Shown piece after piece: positions 9,125-17,518 of a stretch of DNA of 53,496 bases. The position numbers and the translations under genes were made by a program. The notes beneath the pieces were generated by a model. That model was not told where the DNA came from and searched no databases. It saw only the letters and a program-made list of their open reading frames with translations. The stretch is from an uncultured Balneolaceae bacterium (GTDB lineage: Bacteria; Bacteroidota; Rhodothermia; Balneolales; Balneolaceae): assembly GCA_913057825.1 (NCBI GenBank), contig CAJXOW010000021.1, forward strand, positions 1 through 53,496, in the 5' to 3' direction. Each line of letters opens with the position of its first letter. The first letter of the stretch is position 1.

Positions 9125-9394
9125 TGGAAGCTGGAAGATCGAGGCTCGAGGCGGGAGGTGGTTACCCGGGGAGTTGCCGTCAAATTCCCGTACCACACGT
9201 GTTTCAGCGAAAACTTTTAACTTAACTCGCTTCTCGATCGCATTATAGCGCGTAAAACAATACAACCTGCGCCAATTGTTGTAACCACTTTCCGGTTCAA
9301 AAAATTTTTCGGTGAAACACGTGTGGTACGGGAATGCGGCAATAGTACTTTGAAAAATCTCTCGCTTCAAGCCTCGAGCTTCCAGCTTCGAGCT
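9125..9394. repeat. Heptamer-armed element hosting a nested hairpin element
   Basis: The left arm 9125-9153 (ggaagct, ggaagat, cgaggct, cgaggcg) pairs with the right arm 9363-9394. Subtracting the inner element 9184-9335 leaves a core of about 57 bp, the length seen in the elements at 46844 and 47450. Confidence 0.8.
9184..9335. repeat. Nested hairpin element, ACACGTG-containing arms
   Basis: Arms 9184-9213 and 9306-9335 match at 29 of 30 positions (attcccgtaccacacgtgtttc...). The tips ttttaacttaactcgc and actttccggttcaaaaaattt correspond to those of the 7436 and 7793 elements. Confidence 0.82.
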
Positions 9395-9422
9395 AATCAG
9401 GCTCAATTTCCAATGAGCCTGA

Positions 9423-10244
9423 TTATTTCCTTGCCAACGCGTACACGCCGTTGCCCTTCTCGTTTTTGGTGTATAGATCGGCGGCCATCAGGGGGAGTCC
9501 GATCGGCAGCATTGGAATGTAATAAAGGGCAACCAGCGGCGCGGCCCACATGCCCATTTTGGTAAACCAGAGCATCGGATTTTTGATCAGCAGCCACCAC
9601 GAAAACCATCCCAGCTTCCCATAGGTGTAGTGCACATCGATCGGTTCAAGTCCGGCTTCTTTCAATTTTCGGGTGATATCCTCCTTCGAATAACCCGCCC
9701 GGGCATGCTCCTCAACAAAAAATTCGTCCTCACCCGCGTCTTCTTCCGAATAATGCGAAGGCGAATGCATCAGAAAATATCCCCCTTCAGTCAACCCCTT
9801 CCGAACGTTTTCAATGACTTTTACATCTTCCTCGATATGCTCGAGGACATCGATACAGATTGCAAATTGGTAGGTCGGTTCCAGCTCGAGTTCCAGCAGG
9901 TCCTCTTGGTGAAATGATATTCGTCCCTCGTCAATATCCTCTTCAAAATAACGGCGACAATCCTCCAGGTAATCCTGCTTTACATCCAGGGCCGTAACCT
10001 CCACGTGATCAAAATTCTTGAGGATAAATCGGTCATACTGACCAAATCCCGACCCGGCATCCAGCAGTTTCCATCTCCCCTGCCGGTCAAACGACCGCGC
10101 ATAATGGCGCAGCAGCCGACGAATATGCCAGCTGCGCAGGAAAAACAGGTCCAGCAATTTATAGAAAATCGTCCGCAGCCCCCGCGAACGCTTGATAAAC
10201 GATGCAAATCGATCCTTTACCGGGTCATACGCGATCTTGCTCAT
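9423..10244 (-). CDS. SAM-dependent class I methyltransferase with hydrophobic tail
   Basis: A 273-residue protein. The Rossmann SAM motif I is DAGSGFGQ at 62-69, motif II lies around VTALDVK and the acidic loop around QEDLLELEL. CIDVLEHIEEDVKVIENV is the motif IV block typical of Methyltransf_11/23 enzymes. The last ~50 residues contain a hydrophobic segment (MWAAPLVALYYIPMLPIGLP), so it may be anchored in the membrane and act on a lipid, quinone or glycolipid. The substrate is unknown. It is separated from the downstream-reading GT2 gene on the same strand by a hairpin element; the pair may belong to one lipid- or glycan-modification unit. Confidence 0.82.
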   Translation of the reverse strand: MSKIAYDPVKDRFASFIKRSRGLRTIFYKLLDLFFLRSWHIRRLLRHYARSFDRQGRWKLLDAGSGFGQYDRFILKNFDHVEVTALDVKQDYLEDCRRYFEEDIDEGRISFHQEDLLELELEPTYQFAICIDVLEHIEEDVKVIENVRKGLTEGGYFLMHSPSHYSEEDAGEDEFFVEEHARAGYSKEDITRKLKEAGLEPIDVHYTYGKLGWFSWWLLIKNPMLWFTKMGMWAAPLVALYYIPMLPIGLPLMAADLYTKNEKGNGVYALARK

Positions 10245-10249
10245 TGTAG

Positions 10250-10434
10250 TGATTTATAATTAATGATTGATAATTTATGATTATTCTTTTTCGACTTTGA
10301 TTTATTATTCTTGAGCTTGTCTGATAGGATTTCTCCATATATCCTTCTCGAATCATCAAGGTAATTTGCTACTAGCTAAAACGGTTTTAAATGTAAATTA
10401 ACAATCATAAATCATTCATGAATAATTATCAATC
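10250..10434. repeat. Inverted heptamer-armed element, GATNNAT type
   Basis: Left arm 10250-10285 and right arm 10401-10434 surround a 115-bp core. The stop codon of the GT2 gene lies inside the right arm. Confidence 0.83.
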
Positions 10435-11403
10435 GCCAAAGCCTTTTTTCTCTTCGATGTTGGGTTCTACGTAACTGTTGCGGTTTTTGTTGATCATTTC
10501 GCCCAGGAAGCCGGTGGAGAAGAACTGCACGCCGACTACCATAAGCAGAACTCCGAGGAACAGGAGCGGTCGATTGGACAGGGCTTCATCGTAGAAGATT
10601 TTCAATCCGGCCAGATAGGCGTTGACGGCGCCGCCGACGATCATCAGCAGCAGTCCGATGGTCCCGAAAAAGTGCATCGGCCGCTGCAGATAATTGTTGA
10701 CGAAGATCAAGGTCAGCAGATCGAGAAACCCATTGATAAATCGCGAAAATCCGAATTTGGTTTTCCCGAACTCACGGGGATGATGCTTGACTACCTTCTC
10801 GCCGATCTTGTCAAATCCTTCCCAATAGACGAGCAGGGGGATATAGCGGTGCAACTCGCCGTAAAGCTCAATGTTTTCGACCGCCTCCCGCCGGTAGGCT
10901 TTGAGTCCGCAGTTGAAATCATGCAGTTTGATATCGGTCACCAGCGACGTCACAAAATTGAAAAACCGGGACGGAATCGTCTTGTTGATCGGATCATGCC
11001 GTTTTTTCTTCCATCCGCTCACCAGGTCGTATCCCTCTTCCTTGATCATCTGAATCATTTCCGGGATTTCATGGGGATCATCCTGCAAATCGGAATCCAT
11101 CGTCACTACGTATTGACCGGTGGCGTGATCGAACCCGCTCTGCAAGGCGGTACTTTTCCCATAGTTCCGACGAAAACGGATGCCGCTGACCTCGCCATGT
11201 TCCTGGCCAAGACGATCAATTTCATCCCACGACCCGTCGGTCGATCCGTCATCCACAAAAATAATTTCATAACGGTATTGGGATCCAATCGCCTCATGGA
11301 TCCAGTTCGTCAACCGGTCGAGTGAATCGCGCTCATTATAGACCGGTATAACCAGGCTTATTTCAAGTGATGATGAATCGTTTTGTTGCTTCAATGTATT
11401 CAC
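10429..11403 (-). CDS. Family 2 glycosyltransferase, DPM1/GtrB-like with two membrane helices
   Basis: A 324-residue enzyme. PVYNE is at 20-24, VDDGSTDGS at 50-58 and MDSDLQDDP at 102-110, the signature of polyprenyl-phosphate sugar transferases. Two C-terminal hydrophobic segments (FGTIGLLLMIVGGAVNAYLAG and LFLGVLLMVVGVQFFSTGFLGE) match GtrB/ArnC-type proteins. These use a nucleotide sugar to glycosylate a polyprenyl phosphate on the cytoplasmic face. The exact sugar is not readable. The final residue and stop are encoded by the heptamer arm, and an arm-variable hairpin element lies upstream of its start. Confidence 0.88.
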   Translation of the reverse strand: MNTLKQQNDSSSLEISLVIPVYNERDSLDRLTNWIHEAIGSQYRYEIIFVDDGSTDGSWDEIDRLGQEHGEVSGIRFRRNYGKSTALQSGFDHATGQYVVTMDSDLQDDPHEIPEMIQMIKEEGYDLVSGWKKKRHDPINKTIPSRFFNFVTSLVTDIKLHDFNCGLKAYRREAVENIELYGELHRYIPLLVYWEGFDKIGEKVVKHHPREFGKTKFGFSRFINGFLDLLTLIFVNNYLQRPMHFFGTIGLLLMIVGGAVNAYLAGLKIFYDEALSNRPLLFLGVLLMVVGVQFFSTGFLGEMINKNRNSYVEPNIEEKKGFGD

Positions 11404-11522
11404 GTTAACTAATTTAGTTATAGCTGACAGAAGCTGCGGATGCTAATTTTAGCAATCAGTTATCAAAATAAACCAGCATACCGTTGATTTTCAATTGATA
11501 AAAGTTGGGGAAATAGTATATT

Positions 11523-11693
11523 GCTTGAGGGGCTCTTTGAAAACCGGCCGGCGGTTCCTTGCTTGTATACTTTTCTTCTTTTGTTGGTAATGAATGGCAA
11601 AGAGCCCTATATAAGTTTTAAGTAATTACAGGCTTCTACCCAGAAAATTATTATGCTTCGGAACCGCCGGCCGGTTTTCAAAGAGCCTTCAAG
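11523..11693. repeat. Hairpin element with GGCTCTTTGAAAACCGG arms
   Basis: A 28-bp perfect inverted repeat, 11531-11558 and 11660-11687, extends outward as cttga with one indel. The loop is about 101 bp. Left tip ttgcttgtatacttttcttc and right tip tacccagaaaattattatgcttc are also present in the element at 18329, although the arms differ. It fills the divergent gap between the GT2 and merR genes. Confidence 0.9.
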
Positions 11694-11744
11694 AGAACAT
11701 CAGCGTAGGTTGAATTTTCCGTAAGATAGGACATAAAGGGCATT

Positions 11745-12062
11745 ATGAAAAAACTTTACTATTCTATAGGAGAAGTGAGTGAAATTACCGACATCGAACC
11801 TCACGTGCTGCGCTACTGGGAGGATACCTTCAATGAACTAAATCCGTCTAAAAACAACAGCGGTCAGCGGACCTATACCGATCGGGATCTGAAGACGGTG
11901 CTGCGACTCAAAGACTTAATGCACAATCAAAAATACAGCACTGCAGGAGCAAGGAAAGTACTCAACGGCGAACAAACCGACCAGGAAAAACATCTACTCA
12001 CGATGCAGCGGGATTTGAAAGAGGCACGTTATTTGTTGTCGAAGCTTTTGGAAAAACTTTAG
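11745..12062 (+). CDS. MerR-family transcriptional regulator
   Basis: A 105-residue protein. The N-terminal winged helix-turn-helix is YYSIGEVSEITDIEPHVLRYWE, with the GQRTYTDRDL wing that MerR-type regulators share. A short dimerising coiled coil follows, with no effector domain or Cys pair. Such short forms are common in Bacteroidota-related genomes, where they are often linked to stress or stationary-phase control. The target is unknown; I see no clear MerR operator spacing in the upstream hairpin element. Its stop abuts the left arm of the next element. Confidence 0.85.
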   Translation: MKKLYYSIGEVSEITDIEPHVLRYWEDTFNELNPSKNNSGQRTYTDRDLKTVLRLKDLMHNQKYSTAGARKVLNGEQTDQEKHLLTMQRDLKEARYLLSKLLEKL

Positions 12063-12245
12063 AGATTAATGATTTATGATTGATGATTTGTAATTTCGTC
12101 GTTCTGGAATTGAGTAATAATTTATTAGCTTACCCTAAAGGGATTGCGAAGTTTATCCTGTTTATAATCGTTTAAGGGAAAGGCGATATGAAGGGCAGCC
12201 AATCCCCAAATCTTTATTTATTAATCATAATTCATCAATCAAATA
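12062..12245. repeat. Inverted heptamer-armed element, GATNNAT type
   Basis: The left arm 12062-12096 begins at the merR stop codon. The right arm 12216-12245 ends one base before the next ATG. The core is 119 bp. Confidence 0.85.
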
Positions 12246-12246
12246 A

Positions 12247-13119
12247 ATGCTATCTTCGGCAACTTTTGGCAAGTTTAAGTTATACACCATAGAAACCGGC
12301 GAGTTCAGGCTGGACGGGGGATCTATGTTTGGGGTGGTTCCCAAGGCGTTGTGGTCGAATCAGATTGCGGCGGATGAGAAGAATCGGATTCCGATGGTAG
12401 GTCGGTGCTTGCTGGTGGAATCGGTGCAGACCGATCGAATTTATCTGATCGACAACGGGTGCGGCACCAAGTTTGATGAGAAATTCGCCTCGATCTACGG
12501 TATCGACCAGAGCAGGCAAAATCTGTCGCACTCCCTGGAATTTCACGGCTTCAATTACGATGATATCACCGATATTATTTTTACCCACCTTCACTTCGAC
12601 CACTGCGGCGGCTCCACCTACTATGATGATGACGGAGAACTGCGGCATGCTTTCCCCAATGCCCGCTACCATGTAACCCGATCGCACTGGAAAACCGCTA
12701 CGCGACCGAATGCACGGGAGAAAGCCAGCTTTTTTGACCATAATATAGAACCCCTCCGCGACTCAGGCCGACTGCATTTAAACGGGGAAAAGCATCAGTT
12801 TGAAGAAGGATTTTATATCAAAACAGTGCACGGTCACAGCCGCGGACAACAACTGCCGGTACTTGAATCAGAGTACCAGCAACTCATTTTTGCCGGTGAT
12901 CTGATTCCGACCGCGGCACATGTCCCTCTCCCCTGGATTATGGGCTTCGACATGTGTGCGCGCAACACCCTGGAAGAGAAAACCGAAATTTTAACGCAAG
13001 CTGCCGAAGAAGAGTGGCTTCTCTTTCTGGAACATGATCATGAAAACGAAATGATTACCGTCGAGCAGAAAAACGATCGCTTCCAGGTGAAAGACGTCTT
13101 TACGCTGAATGACGTTTAA
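12247..13119 (+). CDS. MBL-fold metallo-hydrolase
   Basis: A 290-residue metallo-beta-lactamase superfamily enzyme. The dinuclear zinc motif THLHFDHCGG covers residues 113-122 (His114, His116, Asp118, His119). Later ligands are visible in VHGHSRGQ, FAGDLIP and LEHDHEN. The family hydrolyses esters, lactones or thioesters; the arrangement resembles AHL-lactonase/glyoxalase-like members, but the substrate cannot be fixed. The ATG at 12247 is directly preceded by a hairpin arm, so any promoter must lie in or across the element. Confidence 0.85.
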   Translation: MLSSATFGKFKLYTIETGEFRLDGGSMFGVVPKALWSNQIAADEKNRIPMVGRCLLVESVQTDRIYLIDNGCGTKFDEKFASIYGIDQSRQNLSHSLEFHGFNYDDITDIIFTHLHFDHCGGSTYYDDDGELRHAFPNARYHVTRSHWKTATRPNAREKASFFDHNIEPLRDSGRLHLNGEKHQFEEGFYIKTVHGHSRGQQLPVLESEYQQLIFAGDLIPTAAHVPLPWIMGFDMCARNTLEEKTEILTQAAEEEWLLFLEHDHENEMITVEQKNDRFQVKDVFTLNDV

Positions 13120-13145
13120 CCCTGGCTACCCCGTTTGGAGGGGGA

Positions 13146-13318
13146 TTAGAGATTTAAGATTTAAAATTTAAGATTATGGTCGTTGAATGCCTTTAGTATA
13201 ATCATTTGCCGGCACCGGTTTTATTATACTGAAACTGTAATATGGTTTTTAACGTATGTACCACTGTCGCAGTTCAGGTAGATATTAGCGGTAATATTTA
13301 ATTTTAAATCTTAAAATA
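13146..13318. repeat. Inverted heptamer-armed element, AGATTTA type
   Basis: Left arm 13146-13176 (agattta, agattta, aaattta, agatta) and right arm 13294-13318 surround a 117-bp core. Same heptamers as the gene-carrying element at 16964. The following 13319-13574 is leader sequence with no recognised feature. Confidence 0.78.
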
Positions 13319-13574
13319 TTGATCAATATGTAGTGAGCAGCTTTAGCCAGTACACAAATCGCAGCGGCATTTTCAAACTACCAAAAATTTACCTTCCTTT
13401 TATTCGTTAGGTAGTTGCGCTGAATCCCAGCCCGGATTGCACTACGCGGGAATCGCTGTCGCTCGGAGCGCCCACGCGTGTGACGATTCGCTCTGAGCTC
13501 AGCAAGAAGTTCGGGTTAGCGCTTTGCAGTCTATACATATCGATCACGATTGAACTCATTAAACAACCTTTATT

Positions 13575-16500
13575 GTGACCTCGAACGACAACCGGCAAAA
13601 TTACGAAAGTGAGGACACTGTATTGAATCCGTCCACAAAACTGGATCGCATTTTATCCACCTTGCGTGAACTTCATGGGAAGCTGCTGCGCAAGCGGAAT
13701 TTGTTGATCATTTTTGCTCCCCTGTCGATTTTATTTGCCGGGTCCACCCTGCTCTTTTATGTAGAATCCTCTTTCTATCTATCTGCTGCGGCAAAATCTG
13801 TCAGCTGGCTGATACTCCTGGCCGGTGTCGGCGGACTCGGGTGGTACTTGCATCAACTATTTCCGGTTCCTGATTTTACGCAATTCTATCGCGAACTGAC
13901 CTATCAAACCGGTTTGCCCAAACTCCAGCATGCCCTGGATCTTCAGCGGTTTCCCCGTCATCAATCGGCCGCATTTCGGGAGGCGGCCATTAGAGAGAAC
14001 ATTGCCTCGGTTGATGAGCAGGAACTTCTAATTCGCTATCAGCAGTATCTGAACACGAGACCTGAAACCACCTATTATCAATATGGGCTCGGCAGCTTGC
14101 TTATGACCACCGCCCTCCTGCTTCTGGCGACTACCTCGATTAACGATGGAATTATTCGGGGGATGCAGTTCTGGCAGGATTTCAAGCGTCCCAATCCCTA
14201 CCAGTTCACTATTCAGCCGGGGAATCAGACGATCGAACAGGGCGCGACTTTTACGCCCTCTGTAGAATTCTCGGGGGATCAACCCCCGGCACAGGTCACG
14301 TTGGGCATCAAGACCGATATCGAGAGTGAATACCGACTTCGTCCGATGCGCCCGGAGGACCGTCAAAAGTTTGTTACCGATCCCATTAGTTTGACCAGCG
14401 ACGCCCGCTATTATGTCAAGATGGGCAAATACGAATCCGCCCGATATTCGATCGATGTCCAACTGCGGCCGCGGTTCAGCGAGCTCAAAGCCATCATACA
14501 TCCACCGAAATATACCGGACTGGATTCAACCCATCGTTTCTACCCATTCTCGCGCCTCGAAGCCTATCCCGGATCCGAAATTACCTTAAGAGGGAAAGCC
14601 AACAAACCGATATCCGAGCTGCACGTAACACGCTCGGGGGAACAACAGGACACTTTGCGCCCGCATCAAGCCGGCACTCCTGTTTATCGATATCAATTCA
14701 ACGTTAGATCGGCCGATACCCTCCGATTTGCCATGCGGGATTCCTCCGGTTTGAGAAATGACAATCCGTTTCGATTTACCGTCAAGCCGTTGGTGGACGA
14801 ACAACCCTACGTCCGAATCCTACGTCCGGACTCTGCTTTAAAAGAATCCAATCCCGACTCACTTCTGCTGGCGTATGAAGGAGGAGATGACTTTGGACTC
14901 ATTCGCAGCCGGTTGAATTTTGAATTGCGTCGAGCATTTGTCGATACGGCCGAAAAGAATCATATCTCAGTTCCCACGCCTGCCCCGAAAGAAACCGAGA
15001 CCTATAGCTGGGATCTGTCGAGCCTTGAGCTGAAACCCCGCGACAAAATTGTCTACTGGATATCGGTCACCGACAACGACGCCGTCAGTGGATACAAAAC
15101 GGCCACTTCCCGGAAGATGACTCTGAGCATTCCATCGATGGCCGAATACGCCTCCGAACTTGAAAACCAGGAAGAGGATGTCGAGCAGACACTCGATGAA
15201 GTTTCCCGGTCATACGATGAGATGTCGCAGCAGTACGATCAGTTTAAGGAACAGATGAAACGCAATCCTACCGGCAACTGGGAGCAGCAGAAAAAACTGA
15301 AAGAGGTCAAGGACCAGCAAAAAGAATTCCAGAAAAAAGTTGAGGATCTTAACAAGAAGTTCAACAAAGTCAAGGAAGAGCTCCAGAAAAACGATATGCT
15401 TTCCGAAGAGACCCGGGAGGCATACAAGGAGCTGGAGAAATTGATGAAGGAGATCGACAGCCCCGAGTTGCGGGAAGCATTGGAAGAATTGCAGAAAGCT
15501 GTCGAAAACATGCAGCAGGATCAGCTTAAGAAAGCGCTGGAAAATTTTGAATTCCAGGAACAGTCGTATAAAGAACAGCTTAAACGAACCATCGACCTGT
15601 TTAAAAAGCTGAAACTCAACAGCGACCTGGAAAAGATGGCGAAGTCGTTCGAATCCCTCAGTAAGCAGGAAGAAGAATTATCCAACAGCAAGCAGTCGAC
15701 CTCTCAAAAAATCAAAAAGCAGCAAGCTATCCAGCAGGATGCCAAACAGATGTCGTCGCAGATCGATTCGCTGTCCGAGCAGTCGCCGAGCGATTCCAGG
15801 AAACAGATGAAACAGCTCGAGCAGCAGATGAAGCAGCAAATGGATTCGCTGCAGCAAAAAATGAACCGGAACATGCAGGAGATGCGCAAGAACGGGAACA
15901 GCTCCAAAAGTAAGTCCCAACAGCAGCAGATTCAGAAGCAGATGCAGCAGATGGCCAGCCAGATGCGCCAGTCAAAATCACAGATGAACCAGCAGCGCAT
16001 GCAGGTTAATCTCGGGGCGATGAAACACATTCTCTACAGCATGGTCAACCTGTCCGAAAACCAGGAAGAGTTGACCCGCGAGACGAGTACCATCGAAAGC
16101 GGCAGCAGAGCCTTTGTCGAAAAAGCCCGTCAGCAAAAAAATATCGAACGGCAATTCAGTCAGCTGGCCGACTCACTTACCGCGGTAGCTTCCGATATCC
16201 CGATGATATCCTCACGGATCATGCGTCAGAAAAATGAGTTGGCTCGCCGCATGGACCGGTCCGTCGAACAATTGGCCGAGCGCAATAAAAGCAATGCCAC
16301 CACGGCCGAACGTCAAGTATTGAGCGGCATCAATGAACTGTCGTCGATGCTCGCATCCCTTATCGATAAACTGGAAAAGATGTCGCAGAAAGGACAAGGA
16401 GGCGGAAGCGGCAACATGTCGATGCAGCAGATGGTCAAGCAACTCAAGCAGATGTCGGGTCAGCAGCAGAAGCTGAATAAAATGATGCAGAAGATGATGA

Positions 16501-16967
16501 ACCAGATGCAGGGCAACCGGCTGTCGAAAAGCCAGATTCAGCGGATGAAGCAGATGGCCCGTCAGCAGAACCAGATTCGCAAGCAGCTGCAGAATATGCA
16601 GGAAAACGGCGGATTGGAACCCGGCGACAAGCTGTTAAGTCAGATGGAGCGGCTAAACGAGGAAATGGAACAGACGATACGGGATTTGCGCGGCGGTCAA
16701 CGAGACCAGAAGCTTCTGAGGCGGCAGAAAAACATACTCTCGCGCATGCTCAACGCCCAGGATGCCATGAACAAGCGGGATAAATCCGAAAAAAGGAAAG
16801 CGCGTCAACCCGAAGAAACCTACGAGCCAAAGTCGCCGCAGCTGACGATGGAAGAACTCCAAAAGAAAATCCGCCAACGCATGCAAGACCCCGATTTCAC
16901 CCGCTTCGCCGAGGATTACCAGCGGTTGATTGAAACTTATTTTGAGTTATTGCAAACAGATAATTAA
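13575..16967 (+). CDS. DUF4175-like large membrane and coiled-coil protein
   Basis: 1130 residues, GTG start. Two N-terminal membrane helices (about 43-65 and 73-95) and a third near 165-185 precede a beta-rich exported region with Ig-like stretches. A very long Gln/Met/Lys-rich coiled coil follows (about 530-1110), with runs such as QMKQLEQQMKQQMDSLQQKM. Such proteins occur near MoxR/Bat operons in Bacteroidota relatives and are annotated DUF4175; the role is probably in envelope integrity or assembly, but the biochemical function is unknown. A Bat-type VWA protein lies 3.2 kb downstream on the same strand, which supports this. The stop lies two bases into the gene-carrying repeat element. 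Confidence 0.75.
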   Translation: MTSNDNRQNYESEDTVLNPSTKLDRILSTLRELHGKLLRKRNLLIIFAPLSILFAGSTLLFYVESSFYLSAAAKSVSWLILLAGVGGLGWYLHQLFPVPDFTQFYRELTYQTGLPKLQHALDLQRFPRHQSAAFREAAIRENIASVDEQELLIRYQQYLNTRPETTYYQYGLGSLLMTTALLLLATTSINDGIIRGMQFWQDFKRPNPYQFTIQPGNQTIEQGATFTPSVEFSGDQPPAQVTLGIKTDIESEYRLRPMRPEDRQKFVTDPISLTSDARYYVKMGKYESARYSIDVQLRPRFSELKAIIHPPKYTGLDSTHRFYPFSRLEAYPGSEITLRGKANKPISELHVTRSGEQQDTLRPHQAGTPVYRYQFNVRSADTLRFAMRDSSGLRNDNPFRFTVKPLVDEQPYVRILRPDSALKESNPDSLLLAYEGGDDFGLIRSRLNFELRRAFVDTAEKNHISVPTPAPKETETYSWDLSSLELKPRDKIVYWISVTDNDAVSGYKTATSRKMTLSIPSMAEYASELENQEEDVEQTLDEVSRSYDEMSQQYDQFKEQMKRNPTGNWEQQKKLKEVKDQQKEFQKKVEDLNKKFNKVKEELQKNDMLSEETREAYKELEKLMKEIDSPELREALEELQKAVENMQQDQLKKALENFEFQEQSYKEQLKRTIDLFKKLKLNSDLEKMAKSFESLSKQEEELSNSKQSTSQKIKKQQAIQQDAKQMSSQIDSLSEQSPSDSRKQMKQLEQQMKQQMDSLQQKMNRNMQEMRKNGNSSKSKSQQQQIQKQMQQMASQMRQSKSQMNQQRMQVNLGAMKHILYSMVNLSENQEELTRETSTIESGSRAFVEKARQQKNIERQFSQLADSLTAVASDIPMISSRIMRQKNELARRMDRSVEQLAERNKSNATTAERQVLSGINELSSMLASLIDKLEKMSQKGQGGGSGNMSMQQMVKQLKQMSGQQQKLNKMMQKMMNQMQGNRLSKSQIQRMKQMARQQNQIRKQLQNMQENGGLEPGDKLLSQMERLNEEMEQTIRDLRGGQRDQKLLRRQKNILSRMLNAQDAMNKRDKSEKRKARQPEETYEPKSPQLTMEELQKKIRQRMQDPDFTRFAEDYQRLIETYFELLQTDN

Positions 16968-17517
16968 AAATTTAAGATTTAAGATTTAAAATTATTTTGT
17001 TCTTTGCTGGATTTAATGATAGCAAATAGAATGTTCATGATACTTTCTATTTCGTTTAAATATGTATTAAGACTTATATCTAGTATCGAGCTCTTCTTCA
17101 TGAGCATAAGCCAATAGCGAGTTTCTCTGGCTTCCTTCGCTGCGATTACCATTTTAGCAATAAAGTCTTTTCGAGAGTGTGCTGCGAGTGATTCTTCTAC
17201 ATTTGCTCCGATGCTTGTAGCACTTTTAAAAAATTGCTGGGACATTGAGAACTGCTTTTTTGCAACGAGCAGTTTTTGAATTTTGATTGCCTCAAGAGCA
17301 AAATTAAAACTCTTTTCTCGAATTATATTATCCTTTTGATCAACAGAAATTTTCATATACTATTAGCTGGTTAAATTGCTCTATGTAAGAGTTAAGATAC
17401 TATGTAATCAATATCCTTACACTTGAATACTGTTACATAATGGCATATCAAGCCTGTTTTTCTGTAATAAAGGCAAGTAATTAATCTTAAATTTTAAATT
17501 TTTAATTTTAAATCTTC
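16964..17517. mobile_element. Heptamer-armed element carrying an IVS/S23-family gene
   Basis: The left arm 16964-16994 (aaattta, agattta, agattta, aaatta) and right arm 17480-17517 are inverted repeats of the same AGATTTA-type heptamers as the ORF-less element at 13146. The core is about 485 bp and contains a complete four-helix-bundle gene on the minus strand, whose last residues and stop lie inside the left arm. The right arm ends one base before the GTG of the HAD gene. The layout equals that of 23S rRNA intervening sequences (inverted ends around an IVP ORF), but in an intergenic site. Mobility is inferred, not shown. Confidence 0.7.
16979..17356 (-). CDS. Four-helix-bundle protein, 23S rRNA IVS (S23/bAvd-like) family
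   Basis: A 125-residue protein with the hallmarks of the 23S-rRNA-intervening-sequence protein family: ATSIGANVEESLAAHSRKDFI (the usual SIPANIAEG / KEFI block) and KEARETRYWLMLMKKSSIL (the usual ELEYQLLLA). A C-terminal helix ends in IIKSSK. Related proteins are encoded inside IVS elements of 23S rRNA and, as Avd, assist the reverse transcriptase of diversity-generating retroelements. They form basic pentameric barrels that bind nucleic acid. No reverse transcriptase or template repeat is near. It is AT-rich compared with its neighbours, faces against them, and its C-terminal NNFKS is encoded by the heptamer arm, so it travels as part of the element. Confidence 0.88.
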   Translation of the reverse strand: MKISVDQKDNIIREKSFNFALEAIKIQKLLVAKKQFSMSQQFFKSATSIGANVEESLAAHSRKDFIAKMVIAAKEARETRYWLMLMKKSSILDISLNTYLNEIESIMNILFAIIKSSKEQNNFKS

Positions 17518-17518
17518 A

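Noticed and set aside
13407..13598. 63-residue antisense ORF at the DUF4175-like start
   Set aside because: It overlaps the leader and start of a certain gene and has no recognisable content.
16964..17517. Diversity-generating retroelement or retron because of the Avd-like protein
   Set aside because: No reverse transcriptase, template repeat or variable repeat is visible in the 53 kb.
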